A stretch of DNA of 13,646 nt from an uncultured Prevotella sp. (lineage in GTDB: Bacteria; Bacteroidota; Bacteroidia; Bacteroidales; Bacteroidaceae). The position numbers were made by a program, and so were the translations under genes. Each line of letters opens with the position of its first letter. Position 1 is the stretch's first letter. The DNA lies in contig CAJPTO010000065.1 in NCBI GenBank assembly GCA_905373605.1, positions 1 to 13,646 of the forward strand. Direction: 5' to 3'. A model generated the notes under the pieces. That model worked only from the letters and a program-made list of their open reading frames with translations. It did not search any database and was not told where the DNA came from. Of the stretch, positions 1-6,817 are shown piece by piece.

Positions 1-585
1 GACTTTTCTTTCTGCGGCTTGCACACATGGAACAAGATGCCCGCTTTCAGTTACACCGTCCTCCCTTCAGGTTCTTCGATGTCTGTTGTGGGCAACTACC
101 ATCGGCTCACGATGATTGGGGGCGACATTTCGCTTCCCATTGGCAGGTTTGTGATGCGCGGCGAACTGGCATCTTGCTTAAACGAGGCACAAAATGCCGA
201 GTTTGGGAACGATGTGCAACGGCGAAACACATGGAATGCACTGCTGGGCATAGATTGGTATGCAGGAAACGACTGGTCGCTTAGTGCACAATATGCGCAC
301 AAACGCATAGATGGCAATCTTACGGGGCTTTCGGTTCTGCGCAACACGGGCGTTGCAACACTGCGTTTGTCTAAAGAGCTGTTTCGCAACACGCTAACAC
401 TCTCTTCTTTCGCCTACATAGACGTGACGCATGGCGGCGTTTTCAATCGTTTTTCGTGCAAATACGACCTTAACGACCAGATTAGTCTTAGCGCTGGCTA
501 CGATTACTTTCATGCCGATGCAGGCATGTTCGCCATGTATTCACACAACTCTGAGGTGTGGATGAAGCTGAGGTATGGATTCTAG
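1..585 (+). CDS. Outer-membrane beta-barrel protein, 3' part
   Basis: The frame is open from the first base, so this is the C-terminal 194 residues of a larger protein; the TTG at 19 and the ATG at 27 (another frame) are not its start. The sequence alternates polar and hydrophobic residues in strand-length blocks (for example RFVMRGELA, WSLSAQYAHKRI, ISLSAGYDYF) separated by short turns. It ends in MKLRYGF, a C-terminal aromatic strand typical of the signal recognised by the BAM complex. The pattern recalls DUF1302 or alginate-export-like porins, but I cannot assign a family with certainty. It would sit in the outer membrane; the substrate is unknown. It converges with the minus-strand gene train and stops (TAG at 583-585) directly before a repeat array. 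Confidence 0.72.
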   Translation, partial: DFSFCGLHTWNKMPAFSYTVLPSGSSMSVVGNYHRLTMIGGDISLPIGRFVMRGELASCLNEAQNAEFGNDVQRRNTWNALLGIDWYAGNDWSLSAQYAHKRIDGNLTGLSVLRNTGVATLRLSKELFRNTLTLSSFAYIDVTHGGVFNRFSCKYDLNDQISLSAGYDYFHADAGMFAMYSHNSEVWMKLRYGF

Positions 586-588
586 AAG

Positions 589-628
589 GGTGAAAAGGTG
601 AAAAGGTGAAAGGGTGAAAAGGTGAAAA
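589..628. repeat. Five tandem 8-bp units GGTGAAAA
   Basis: Units begin at 589, 597, 605, 613 and 621. All are GGTGAAAA except the third, which ends in G. The array starts three bases after the stop codon of the left-edge barrel gene and runs into the first 87-bp repeat unit. One strand is all purine apart from the T in each unit. Confidence 0.9.
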
Positions 629-881
629 AATGGCTTACGCCGCAAGGCATTTGGCTTCATTCCTTTACTCCTTAAGTGCTTAACTCCTAAAATGAAAAGG
701 CGAAAAGGGGAAAAAAATGACTTACGCCGCAAGGCATTTGGCTTTACTCCTTACTCCTTTACTCCTTTAACTACTAAAGGTAAAAAGGTTAAAAGGTGAA
801 AAAATGACTTACGCCGCAAGGCATTTGGCTTTACTCCTTTACTACTTTACTCCTTAACTACTAAAGGTAAAAGTTGAAAAG
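621..881. repeat. Three tandem 87-bp units between convergent genes
   Basis: The invariant 24-base block that begins CTTACGCCGCAAGGC and ends TTTGGCTT occurs at 634, 721 and 808, exactly 87 bp apart. This gives units 621-707, 708-794 and 795-881. Each unit has a purine-rich arm (GGTGAAAAAATG-like), the core, then a pyrimidine-rich arm built from TTACTCCT/TTACTACT octamers. The pyrimidine arm can pair imperfectly with the following purine arm (CCTTTA...TAAAGG). The core holds GCC-GCAA-GGC, a 3-bp stem closing a GNRA-type loop. The array fills the 308-bp gap between the barrel gene and the kinase gene. No GC-rich intrinsic terminator is visible, so the repeats are the only candidate 3'-end structure for either gene. 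Confidence 0.9.
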
Positions 882-893
882 AGTGGCCGAATG

Positions 894-1754
894 CTATTCG
901 CCAAACCACTCTTTGTCGGGCGTGTACGGACCCGTTGCCTCTAGTTTGCGGGTACACATGGCAGCAGCAAACTTGCCACTCTCGGCAAATCCCAAGCCTT
1001 GTGCGCGACAATAGAGGTAGCCAGCCGAATAAGTGTCGCCGCAACCCGTGGCATCCACCAGCTTTCTCGGCGGATAAGCGGGGATTTCGTAGAAAGTGTT
1101 GTCGGCATAGATGAGCGAACCATTGCTGCCCAGCGTGATTACCACCTCCTTAACACCCCATGAAGCAATTTGCCGAGCCACTTGTCGTGGGTCGGTAAGG
1201 CCTGTTATCACCTCCATTTCGTGCTCGTTAAGTTTCAACGTGTGCGTATGTGCCAGTATGTCGAGCTTCTCTTTCCAGTCTACCGCCACCACATCTTGTC
1301 CGCGAACATCGCGCAAAAAGCCCTGCACATCGATGGAAATGTTGCCACGTGTGGACAACTCGCGCACGAACTGTGGCGAGAAGTCGTCGTTCAAGAGCGA
1401 GCCCAGGTGGTAAACCTTGGCATCCACGCCGTTCATTTCGCTAATCTTAAAGGGGTCGCACTTCACAAGCACGCGCTGCGAGCGTTTGTTTTGGTCGCCC
1501 TCGTAGCGGTTTTCGAAGAACACAGAGTTGTTACAGGTGAATGCCACCACGTCAATGCGTTCGGCCCGCATGCGTTTCACCTCCTCAACATCGAAGCGTC
1601 CCAGCTTAGTTACCAGCCGATAAGACACCTTTCGAGGCAAGCGCGCTATGGCATACGAGAAATAAAACGACGTTCCCCCCGAAAGAGATGCTTCATATTG
1701 GGGCGTGATGATTTTGTCGCGTGTGATATGACCAATACAACAAATGTCGAACAT
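894..1754 (-). CDS. PfkB-family carbohydrate/nucleoside kinase
   Basis: A cytoplasmic ribokinase-fold kinase of 286 residues, close to the usual family length. The N-terminus MFDICCIGHITRDK is the typical first strand leading to the substrate site, followed by a glycine pair in SLSGGTSFYF (PfkB signature 1 region). Near the C-terminus DATGCGDTYSAG matches PfkB signature 2, with the catalytic base at about Asp240 and the anion hole formed by GCGD. The substrate is not readable from sequence. I chose the ATG at 1754 because it gives the family N-terminus; the frame stays open to 2000, but that stretch overlaps the permease gene and looks nothing like a kinase. It starts 59 bp after the permease stop and is the last gene of the minus-strand train. 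Confidence 0.9.
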   Translation of the reverse strand: MFDICCIGHITRDKIITPQYEASLSGGTSFYFSYAIARLPRKVSYRLVTKLGRFDVEEVKRMRAERIDVVAFTCNNSVFFENRYEGDQNKRSQRVLVKCDPFKISEMNGVDAKVYHLGSLLNDDFSPQFVRELSTRGNISIDVQGFLRDVRGQDVVAVDWKEKLDILAHTHTLKLNEHEMEVITGLTDPRQVARQIASWGVKEVVITLGSNGSLIYADNTFYEIPAYPPRKLVDATGCGDTYSAGYLYCRAQGLGFAESGKFAAAMCTRKLEATGPYTPDKEWFGE

Positions 1755-1813
1755 AGAAAAGAGAGATAAGATTGATTTAGGAAATGATGTTTGTGTGTGT
1801 TGCGAAAATGTGC

Positions 1814-3043
1814 TTAACCCAAGAGCTTTCGGCTGAGATAGCGCACGGGATACCACACGGAGAGCCAGCCAACGGCGATAACCGTGGCGAAAACCCCAGC
1901 CACATCCGTGTAATGCACGCTTACGGGATAGGCGTTTACGATGAAAGAGCCTTCGCTTTTGCCCAAGCTCACCAGGCCATACTCTTGCTGTAGCCAGCAA
2001 AGCAGCAGCCCGAGGCCTACGCCAAGCAACGCTCCGACGGCCGAAATCATGCGCCCTTCGAAGAGAAATATGCGCACTATCTGCTTGTCTGTCGCGCCAA
2101 GGTTGCGCAATGTGGCCACATCGGCCTTCTTATCAATGATGAGCATGGAGAGCGAACCCACGATGTTGAAGCACGCCACCACGAGAATGAAGGTGAGAAA
2201 GATGTAGGCGATGGCCTTTTCAACGTTCATGATGCGGAAAGTGTCTTCTTGTTGCTCGTAGCGGTCGAGCACTTTATACTTGGTCCCTGCGATGGTTTGT
2301 ATCTTCTTTTTCACTTCATCCACATCGGCATTGGGCTTCAGCTTCAGTTCCAAGGCCGTAATCATGCCCTGCATGCCGAAAAGGTTGCGGGCAAAGGATA
2401 CGGACGTGACGATGTAACGCCCATCATACTTGGCTTGCCTAACGGAAAACACCACGCCCGGCGACAGCAACGAGTCGACGACGAAGCCCGCAGTGGGGTT
2501 TGAAATGTCGAATTGTCCTTCGCGGTTGGGTGCAAACACGCGCATGAATCCTTTCCATCGTGCGCCCGTTCCCAACTGCTGGGCTAGGCGTATGCCCAAC
2601 ACGCCATACTGCAAATTGGCTGCTCTCAATGAGAACTCGCCATCGCCGTACAGCAAGTCGTTGATGCGCGTTAGCTGTGTGAAGTTGTCTTCCACGCCTT
2701 TGATGGTCACCATCGCCTGCTTGTCGCCGTAAAACACCAGCGCATTGTCTTCAACGCATTCGGTGGCCACGCCCACTTCGGGCAGCTGTTTGATGGCGGT
2801 GAGCATAGGGTCGTCGGCAGGAACATCCTTACCTTTGGCCGGAACCACCTCGATTTGCGGATCGAAGGCGGTGAAGAGCGAAGCCACAAGGTCGTGAAAG
2901 CCGTTGAACACGCTCAGCACAATAACCAAAGCCATCGTTGCAACGGCCACTCCCACCACCGAGATGGCACTGATGACGTTGATGGCATTGGTGCTTTTCT
3001 TGGAGAAGAGGTAGCGGCGGGCGATGAAAAGAGATACGGCCAT
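1814..3043 (-). CDS. LolC/LolE-type ABC transporter permease (FtsX family)
   Basis: An inner-membrane permease of 409 residues. It begins with FIARRYLFSKKSTNAIN, the LolC/E-style cytoplasmic start, followed by a first membrane helix at about residues 20-45. A large periplasmic domain follows (about 45-270). Three further helices lie in the C-terminal third, with the cytoplasmic coupling-helix segment LRNLGATDKQIVRIFLFEG between helices 2 and 3. Proteins of this shape release lipoproteins from the inner membrane to LolA, driven by a separate ATPase; no ATPase gene (lolD) is in this window. A single permease gene is usual in Bacteroidetes and would act as a homodimer. It starts 6 bp after the rbfA stop codon, so the two are almost surely co-transcribed. 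A MacB-like exporter is less likely given the N-terminal motif. Confidence 0.87.
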   Translation of the reverse strand: MAVSLFIARRYLFSKKSTNAINVISAISVVGVAVATMALVIVLSVFNGFHDLVASLFTAFDPQIEVVPAKGKDVPADDPMLTAIKQLPEVGVATECVEDNALVFYGDKQAMVTIKGVEDNFTQLTRINDLLYGDGEFSLRAANLQYGVLGIRLAQQLGTGARWKGFMRVFAPNREGQFDISNPTAGFVVDSLLSPGVVFSVRQAKYDGRYIVTSVSFARNLFGMQGMITALELKLKPNADVDEVKKKIQTIAGTKYKVLDRYEQQEDTFRIMNVEKAIAYIFLTFILVVACFNIVGSLSMLIIDKKADVATLRNLGATDKQIVRIFLFEGRMISAVGALLGVGLGLLLCWLQQEYGLVSLGKSEGSFIVNAYPVSVHYTDVAGVFATVIAVGWLSVWYPVRYLSRKLLG

Positions 3044-3049
3044 TGACGA

Positions 3050-3385
3050 TTACTTTTTTAATAGTTCGTCGATGCGCTCGATGTAATCGAGGCTATCGTC
3101 GATGAAGAAGCGCAGTTCGGGTATGATGCGCAGTTGGTTGTGTACGCGTGTACCCAGTTCGTAGCGTATTGTTTTGATGTTACTTTCGATGTTTTTGAGC
3201 AGTTCTTCGCCCCTCTCAGAAGGGAAGACGCTGAGGTAAGCAGTACAGATGCTGAGGTCGGGCGACACGCGAGCACGGGTAACGCTCACCATCACGCCGT
3301 GCATCATGCGTGTTTGGCTTTGGAAAATAAGGCTCAACTCTTTTTGGAGCAGCCTTGCAATGCGGTTTTGTCTTGTTTCTTGCAT
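3050..3385 (-). CDS. rbfA: Ribosome-binding factor A
   Basis: A small protein of 111 residues, normal for RbfA. The family pattern is clear: the start MQETRQNRIARLLQKELSLIF, the beta-strand segment VMVSVTRARVSPDLSICTAYLSVFP (KH-like fold core), and the C-terminal RIIPELRFFIDDSLDYIERIDELL, which matches the family's conserved ending (hydrophobic strand, then D-x-S, then a helix with I-x-x-L-L). RbfA binds the 30S subunit near the 5' helix of 16S rRNA and supports late maturation and cold growth. The gene lies 30 bp after murI and 6 bp before the permease, a housekeeping gene inside an envelope operon. Confidence 0.95.
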   Translation of the reverse strand: MQETRQNRIARLLQKELSLIFQSQTRMMHGVMVSVTRARVSPDLSICTAYLSVFPSERGEELLKNIESNIKTIRYELGTRVHNQLRIIPELRFFIDDSLDYIERIDELLKK

Positions 3386-3415
3386 ATCGTGAGAGGTGTT
3401 TAGGGTGAGTGGGGG

Positions 3416-4255
3416 CTAGCCCAAGCTAACGTGTTGGCAGTCTATCTGTTCGTGAAGGAAGATTTGTGCGTTCTCCTTGAACTTGTCTTTGTTCTCGGTT
3501 GTGAGGTAATGTGCCGTTCCGCGCTTGGTGCATAGGGCGTCAATCTCGGGATGCCGCCGCAAATAATCTTGCAAGCTGTTGGCCACATACTCGCCTTGCG
3601 GCACGATGCGCACGCCTGGTGGCACATGTTTCACGATGCTATTCATGAGCAAGGGATAGTGTGTGCAGCCAAGAACGATGGCATCAATTTGGCTGTCGGC
3701 GCGTAAAAGGGCATCAATGCGTTTCTTAACGAAGTAGTCGGCTCCGGGACTGTCGGCTTCGTTAGCCTCAACAATGGCAGCCCAGAGGGGACAAGCCATG
3801 CCTTGCACGGTGATGTCGGGGAAAAGTTTCTGTATCTCGAGCCGATAGCTGTCGCTCTTGATGGTGCCTTCGGTGGCCAAAATGCCCACATGCCGCGTTG
3901 AGGTTAGCGCGCCGATGCACTCGGCAGTGGGCCTAATGATGCCCAACACGCGGCGATTGGGGTCGAGCGAAGGCAAGTCGCGCTGCTGTATGGAGCGCAA
4001 TGCCTTTGCCGAAGCCGTGTTGCAGCCTATGATGATAAGGTGGCAGCCCTGCTCGAAGAGTTTAATGACGGCCTGCCGCGTGAACTGATACACCACATCG
4101 AACGAGCGCGGCCCGTAGGGAGCACGCGCATTGTCGCCCAAGTAGAGGTAATCATACTGGGGTAACAGTTGTCTGATGCCGTGAAGGATGGTTAATCCGC
4201 CGTAGCCAGAGTCGAAAACGCCGATGGGACCGGCCTGTTGTGGGAAGTTATTCAT
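3416..4255 (-). CDS. murI: Glutamate racemase
   Basis: A cytoplasmic enzyme of 279 residues that converts L-glutamate to D-glutamate for peptidoglycan. The near-N-terminal GVFDSGYGGLT carries the conserved Asp15-Ser16. The two catalytic cysteines are in GCNTASA (Cys78) and LGCTHYPLL (Cys197), one for each direction of proton transfer. DNARAPYG is the other conserved substrate-binding stretch. I chose the ATG at 4255, which puts the DSG motif at the usual distance from the start; the frame is open to 4366, but the extra 37 residues are unlike the family. It follows the third skp gene by 114 bp and precedes rbfA by 30 bp. Confidence 0.95.
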   Translation of the reverse strand: MNNFPQQAGPIGVFDSGYGGLTILHGIRQLLPQYDYLYLGDNARAPYGPRSFDVVYQFTRQAVIKLFEQGCHLIIIGCNTASAKALRSIQQRDLPSLDPNRRVLGIIRPTAECIGALTSTRHVGILATEGTIKSDSYRLEIQKLFPDITVQGMACPLWAAIVEANEADSPGADYFVKKRIDALLRADSQIDAIVLGCTHYPLLMNSIVKHVPPGVRIVPQGEYVANSLQDYLRRHPEIDALCTKRGTAHYLTTENKDKFKENAQIFLHEQIDCQHVSLG

Positions 4256-4369
4256 ACGCAATGGCGGCCGTTTAGGCCTGTTAGCATGCTCCAGCCCTTG
4301 TTTAGTGGGCTTTAATGCTGCATGCGCGGTTTGTTTCACAAAGTAGTGACGTGCCAGGCGGCTCAAAGC

Positions 4370-4918
4370 CTACTTCAATTCGGCACTGATGGCTGCCGAA
4401 ACATTCTCGCCCAAGGCTGGGTTCAGGTAGGGAGCGGCGTTGTTGTCGGTGTTAAGGATGAAAGCCAGTCCCCTTTGTTCGCCCACCTTAGCCACGGCTT
4501 GGTTCAGCCTAGCCTTCAAGGGAGCCAGCGCATCTGCCTCTGCTTGTGCCATCAATCGTTGTGCCTCCTGCTTGAAAGCCATGTTCTTCTCCATGAGTTC
4601 TTGCAGTTCGGCCTGCCTTTTCATGCGGATGGCGGGTGCAAAGTCTTTCAGTCCATCGAGGAAAGCCTCGTATTTGAGGTTAAACTCGTCGGTGGCGCGT
4701 TTCATTTCGGCTTGATACTTGCCACGCAAGCTTTCGAGGTTGCGCTGAATGGCAGCATAGTCGGGTGCCGATTGCAGCACGTCTTGGTAGCTGAAAAAGC
4801 CAAAACGCAATGTTGCGGCCTGCTGTACGGGTGCTGCTTGCACGGGTGCGGCCATCTCTTGCGCGCCAGCCGAGAGGGCGACGAAGAGCATCAGTGCGGC
4901 GAAAATCGTTTTCTTCAT
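4370..4918 (-). CDS. OmpH/Skp-like periplasmic chaperone, third copy
   Basis: A protein of 182 residues with a signal peptide MKKTIFAALMLFVALSAGAQ. An Ala/Gln/Pro-rich linker follows (about residues 20-35), then the OmpH start RFGFFSYQDVLQSAPDYAAI. The middle (about 55-130) is a long charged coiled coil that would form the tentacle. The C-terminal strand segment GLAFILNTDNNAAPYLNPALGENVSAAI closes the trimerisation core. Skp proteins are trimeric holdases that carry unfolded barrels to BamA. This copy is the most divergent of the three: it has the extra linker, and its tentacle is rich in Ala, Met and Gln. It is separated from the second copy by 609 bp, so its expression may be set apart. Confidence 0.88.
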   Translation of the reverse strand: MKKTIFAALMLFVALSAGAQEMAAPVQAAPVQQAATLRFGFFSYQDVLQSAPDYAAIQRNLESLRGKYQAEMKRATDEFNLKYEAFLDGLKDFAPAIRMKRQAELQELMEKNMAFKQEAQRLMAQAEADALAPLKARLNQAVAKVGEQRGLAFILNTDNNAAPYLNPALGENVSAAISAELK

Positions 4919-4939
4919 ATTCGTTTGGTTGTTGTTTAT

Positions 4940-4955
4940 CGCCCTTTTCGGGGCG
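4940..4955 (-). promoter_or_regulatory. Short hairpin in the leader of the third skp gene
   Basis: CGCCC at 4940-4944 pairs with GGGCG at 4951-4955 around a 6-base loop. On the minus-strand transcript it would lie about 20-35 bases upstream of the ATG at 4918. It is GC-rich in an AT-rich surround, but has no U-tract, so it is not a standard terminator. A role in initiation or mRNA stability is only inferred. Confidence 0.35.
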
Positions 4956-5024
4956 TTTAAATGGGTGTTATAGCCTAAGAGAGCGGCTTTAAAGGCCCGT
5001 TTATCTACGAGCCTACACGAGATG

Positions 5025-5163
5025 TATCAATACAAAGCCGCTTCTATTGCGGCTACCAGGCTCTTGTAGTGTGGCTACAAGATGCTTGTATTGTCGCTAC
5101 CAGGCTCTTGTACTGCCGCTACAAGGCCTTTGTAGTGTGGCTACAAAGCCGCTTGTACTGAAC
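5025..5163. repeat. 22-bp tandem array with palindromic units
   Basis: Near-identical units start at 5041, 5063, 5085, 5107, 5129 (23 bp) and 5152 (partial). A decayed unit is likely at 5025-5040. The consensus contains TTGTAG-N5-CTACAA; the units at 5063 and 5129 have this 6-bp inverted repeat perfectly, with loop TGTGG. Adjacent units can also pair across their junction (TACAAG-ATG-CTTGTA around 5084). Loops vary between units (TTGCGG, TGTGG, TTGTCG, CTGCCG) while the arms are kept. The array lies in the 609-bp gap between the second and third skp genes. Confidence 0.9.
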
Positions 5164-5230
5164 CATCCACCATCGTTAGCCACACAAGATGGCAACAAAA
5201 GCGTCATGGTTCTGCGGCTGTTAGCTTATC

Positions 5231-5238
5231 CAAAATTA
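5231..5238 (-). promoter_or_regulatory. Promoter-like TAnnTTTG box upstream of the 22-bp array
   Basis: Read on the minus strand this is TAATTTTG, a full match to the Bacteroidetes -7 element TAnnTTTG. No clear TTTG lies 19-21 bases further upstream, so the -33 half is missing or degenerate. If used, transcription would begin near 5225 and give the third skp gene a leader of about 300 nt containing the whole 22-bp array. Confidence 0.3.
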
Positions 5239-5267
5239 AATCTTTCTGATTATGAGGCTTGTTTTGG

Positions 5268-5292
5268 AGGCCTGATGGCGAAGCACAGGCCT
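5268..5292. other. Perfect 7-bp inverted repeat
   Basis: AGGCCTG at 5268-5274 pairs with CAGGCCT at 5286-5292 around an 11-base loop. It lies 236 bp beyond the second skp stop on the transcribed strand and just upstream of the promoter-like box. There is no T-run after it on either strand, so I do not call it a terminator. Confidence 0.4.
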
Positions 5293-5527
5293 GCGGTGCA
5301 GCCCCATTGCACGTTCGGAAAGGCTGAAACCCGCGTTTGGCCACGGCAAGGAGCGGGGTCAAACACGGGCAACAATTTTCTTAGCGCAAGTGAAGGCATT
5401 GCTGTTGGTGCACTCGGCCTTGTAATCAAGGGCAACGAACAGCATTGCGCAAGCCATGAGCAAGGCTCGATTTGCCGTTCAGCATGCGCAGAGCATGTGG
5501 AGCGACGGGCCAAAACTCGCGCAGGGC

Positions 5528-6028
5528 TTACTTCATCTTGTTGAGTTGCGCTTTCACATCAGCCGTAACGTCTTTGCTGAGCGTGTCGCTGATGTAGGGG
5601 ATGCCAGCCGAAACGTCCATGATGTACACATATCCGCCTGCTTTTCCCACAGCTTTGATGGCATCAACCAGCTTGCTGGTGATGGGCCCCATCTTCTCTT
5701 GTTGCGATTTCTGCAAAGCCTGTTGGTTATCTTGGTAGGCTTGTTGAATTTTTTGGTACATCTGTTGCAGGCTCGCCTCAGTTTCTTGTTGCTTAGTGGC
5801 GTTCATCGTGCTCTTGGTCTTTTCGTACTCATCGCTTTTGCGTTTCAGTTCGTCTTGCATGGCAGTGAGTTCGTTCTCGAATTTTTTGGCCGAAGCCTCG
5901 ATTTCGCCCTTAGCCTTAAGGAACTCGGGCATGGATGCCATCACCTCTTGTGCGTTAACGTGTCCGAACTTTTGTGCGAACATGGCCATCGGGGCGAAGA
6001 GCATCAGCATTAAAACTAGTTTCTTCAT
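5528..6028 (-). CDS. OmpH/Skp-like periplasmic chaperone, second copy
   Basis: A protein of 166 residues, the normal size for the family. The signal peptide MKKLVLMLMLFAPMAMFAQ is followed directly by KFGHVNAQEVMASMPE, the canonical OmpH first strand and helix. Residues about 40-115 form a Gln/Lys/Glu-rich coiled coil (the tentacle). The C-terminal GGYVYIMDVSAGIPYISDTLSKDVTADVKAQL is the second strand and the final helix of the body domain. It is the most typical of the three copies. The ATG at 6028 has no Shine-Dalgarno site (upstream CCCAATAACAACA), as is usual in this phylum. It lies 271 bp after the first copy. Confidence 0.93.
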   Translation of the reverse strand: MKKLVLMLMLFAPMAMFAQKFGHVNAQEVMASMPEFLKAKGEIEASAKKFENELTAMQDELKRKSDEYEKTKSTMNATKQQETEASLQQMYQKIQQAYQDNQQALQKSQQEKMGPITSKLVDAIKAVGKAGGYVYIMDVSAGIPYISDTLSKDVTADVKAQLNKMK

Positions 6029-6061
6029 TGTTGTTATTGGGTTTAAATTTGTTAATGTTTA

Positions 6062-6171
6062 AGTTTATGAGGGGTGAGGGGGTGAGTTTTTAGTTTATGG
6101 GGAGGTGAGTTTTTAGGAATTATGAGTTTGCGAGTTGTTGAGTTTATAGTTTGAGAGTTGACAAGTTGCCA
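6062..6171. repeat. G/T-rich arrays with 8-bp period
   Basis: From 6124 to 6171, six 8-bp units line up: GAGTTTGC, GAGTTGTT, GAGTTTAT, AGTTTGAG, AGTTGACA, AGTTGCCA. Just before, GGTGAGTTTTTAG occurs twice (6081-6093 and 6104-6116). The reverse strand reads AACTTGTCAACTC-like, closely similar to the octamers of the 65-bp repeat at 13331-13460. The array lies just upstream of the second skp gene on the transcribed strand. Confidence 0.75.
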
Positions 6172-6186
6172 ATCTAACAAGGATGT

Positions 6187-6299
6187 TCGCAGCTCTGCAA
6201 CCAGGCATTTGGCTTAACTCCTTAATTACTTGGCTACTTAACTACTCCTTACTACTTACTCCTTACTACTACTTACTCCTTTCTACCTACTCCTTACTC
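6187..6299. repeat. Dispersed repeat core plus TTACTCC/TTACTAC tract
   Basis: At 6203-6218 AGGCATTTGGCTTAAC repeats the core of the 87-bp units. It is followed by a pyrimidine-rich run of 7- and 8-bp units (TTAACTCC, TTAATTAC, TTAACTAC, TTACTCC, TTACTAC) up to the stop codon of the first skp gene. In the mRNA this tract would be purine-rich with several AGGAG sequences. It is one diverged copy of the same element family seen at 621-881. Confidence 0.75.
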
Positions 6300-6812
6300 C
6301 TAATTCGAATATCCCAGTCGACCCAGCACTTCGTTGCTAATGTCAATCTTAGGCGATCCGAAAATGATGCCCGTATCGCTTGCGCGGTCGAGAACGAGCG
6401 AGTAACCACGCTGTTCCGATATTTCTTTCACCGCGTTGTACACCGCCTCTTGAATGGGCGCGATAAGGCTTTCGCGTTTCTTATATAGCTCACCTTCAGG
6501 CCCGAAGTATTTCTTTTTCAGGTCGCCGGCGTCTTTTTCTTTCTTCATGATGGCCTCTTGCTTGGCCTTGCGCTGTTCTTGCGAAAGAAACACCACCTCG
6601 TTTTGGTAATTCTTGTACATTGTTGCAGCCTCGTTAGAGAGTGCTTCAACCTCCGCTTGCCACTTTTTCGACACTTGGTTGAGTTGTTCGTTGGCTCGCT
6701 CATAGGCAGGAATGTTCTTCATGATGTACTCCATGTCGATGAGCGCGAACTTTTGTGCGTGTGCTGCCACGGCCACGAAGGCCATCAGGCAGGCAATGAT
6801 AAGTTTCTTCAT
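6300..6812 (-). CDS. OmpH/Skp-like periplasmic chaperone, first copy
   Basis: A protein of 170 residues. The signal peptide MKKLIIACLMAFVAVAAHAQ is followed by KFALIDMEYIMKNIPAYERANEQL, the family's first strand and helix. The central coiled coil (about 45-115) is rich in Lys, Glu and Gln. The C-terminus RGYSLVLDRASDTGIIFGSPKIDISNEVL is the classic OmpH ending. I chose the ATG at 6812 because it gives the signal peptide; the frame runs on to 6893 without sense. A strong Shine-Dalgarno site precedes this start. It follows bamA by 112 bp, the arrangement expected for a BAM-coupled chaperone. Confidence 0.93.
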   Translation of the reverse strand: MKKLIIACLMAFVAVAAHAQKFALIDMEYIMKNIPAYERANEQLNQVSKKWQAEVEALSNEAATMYKNYQNEVVFLSQEQRKAKQEAIMKKEKDAGDLKKKYFGPEGELYKKRESLIAPIQEAVYNAVKEISEQRGYSLVLDRASDTGIIFGSPKIDISNEVLGRLGYSN

Positions 6813-6817
6813 AAGCT

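Larger units (their letters stand above)
5164..5527. other. Noncoding stretch between second and third skp genes
   Basis: I see no convincing gene here. An 87-codon minus-strand frame at 5250-5513 has no recognisable features and low-complexity Pro/Cys/Arg composition. Short inverted repeats are present: AGGCCTG/CAGGCCT (5268-5292) and CATGC/GCATG (5483-5497). A promoter-like box lies at 5231-5238. The stretch is more GC-rich than typical spacers here, so it could be a decayed gene, but no alignment could be made by eye. Confidence 0.5.

Noticed and set aside
541..732. Minus-strand 63-codon gene
   Set aside because: It is the 87-bp repeat and GGTGAAAA octamers translated in one frame (FHLFT repeats), and it overlaps the 3' end of the barrel gene.
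1170..1769. Plus-strand 199-codon ORF opposite the kinase
   Set aside because: It is the antisense shadow of a well-supported kinase gene and shows no family features; the same holds for long plus frames opposite bamA, uppS and the DUF6242 gene.
1755..2000. Longer N-terminus for the PfkB-family kinase
   Set aside because: The extension lies antisense-free but inside the permease gene in another frame and is Arg/Trp-rich, unlike any kinase; the ATG at 1754 gives the family start.
4256..4366. Longer N-terminus for MurI reaching the third skp gene
   Set aside because: The 37 extra residues are not found in glutamate racemases; the ATG at 4255 puts the DSG motif at the normal position.
5025..5163. 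CRISPR array
   Set aside because: Units are contiguous at 22 bp with no unique spacers between them, and no cas gene is in the window.
5250..5513. Minus-strand 87-codon gene after the second skp gene
   Set aside because: No start context, signal or domain; composition (Arg, Pro, Cys, Ser) is that of a chance frame in GC-rich DNA.
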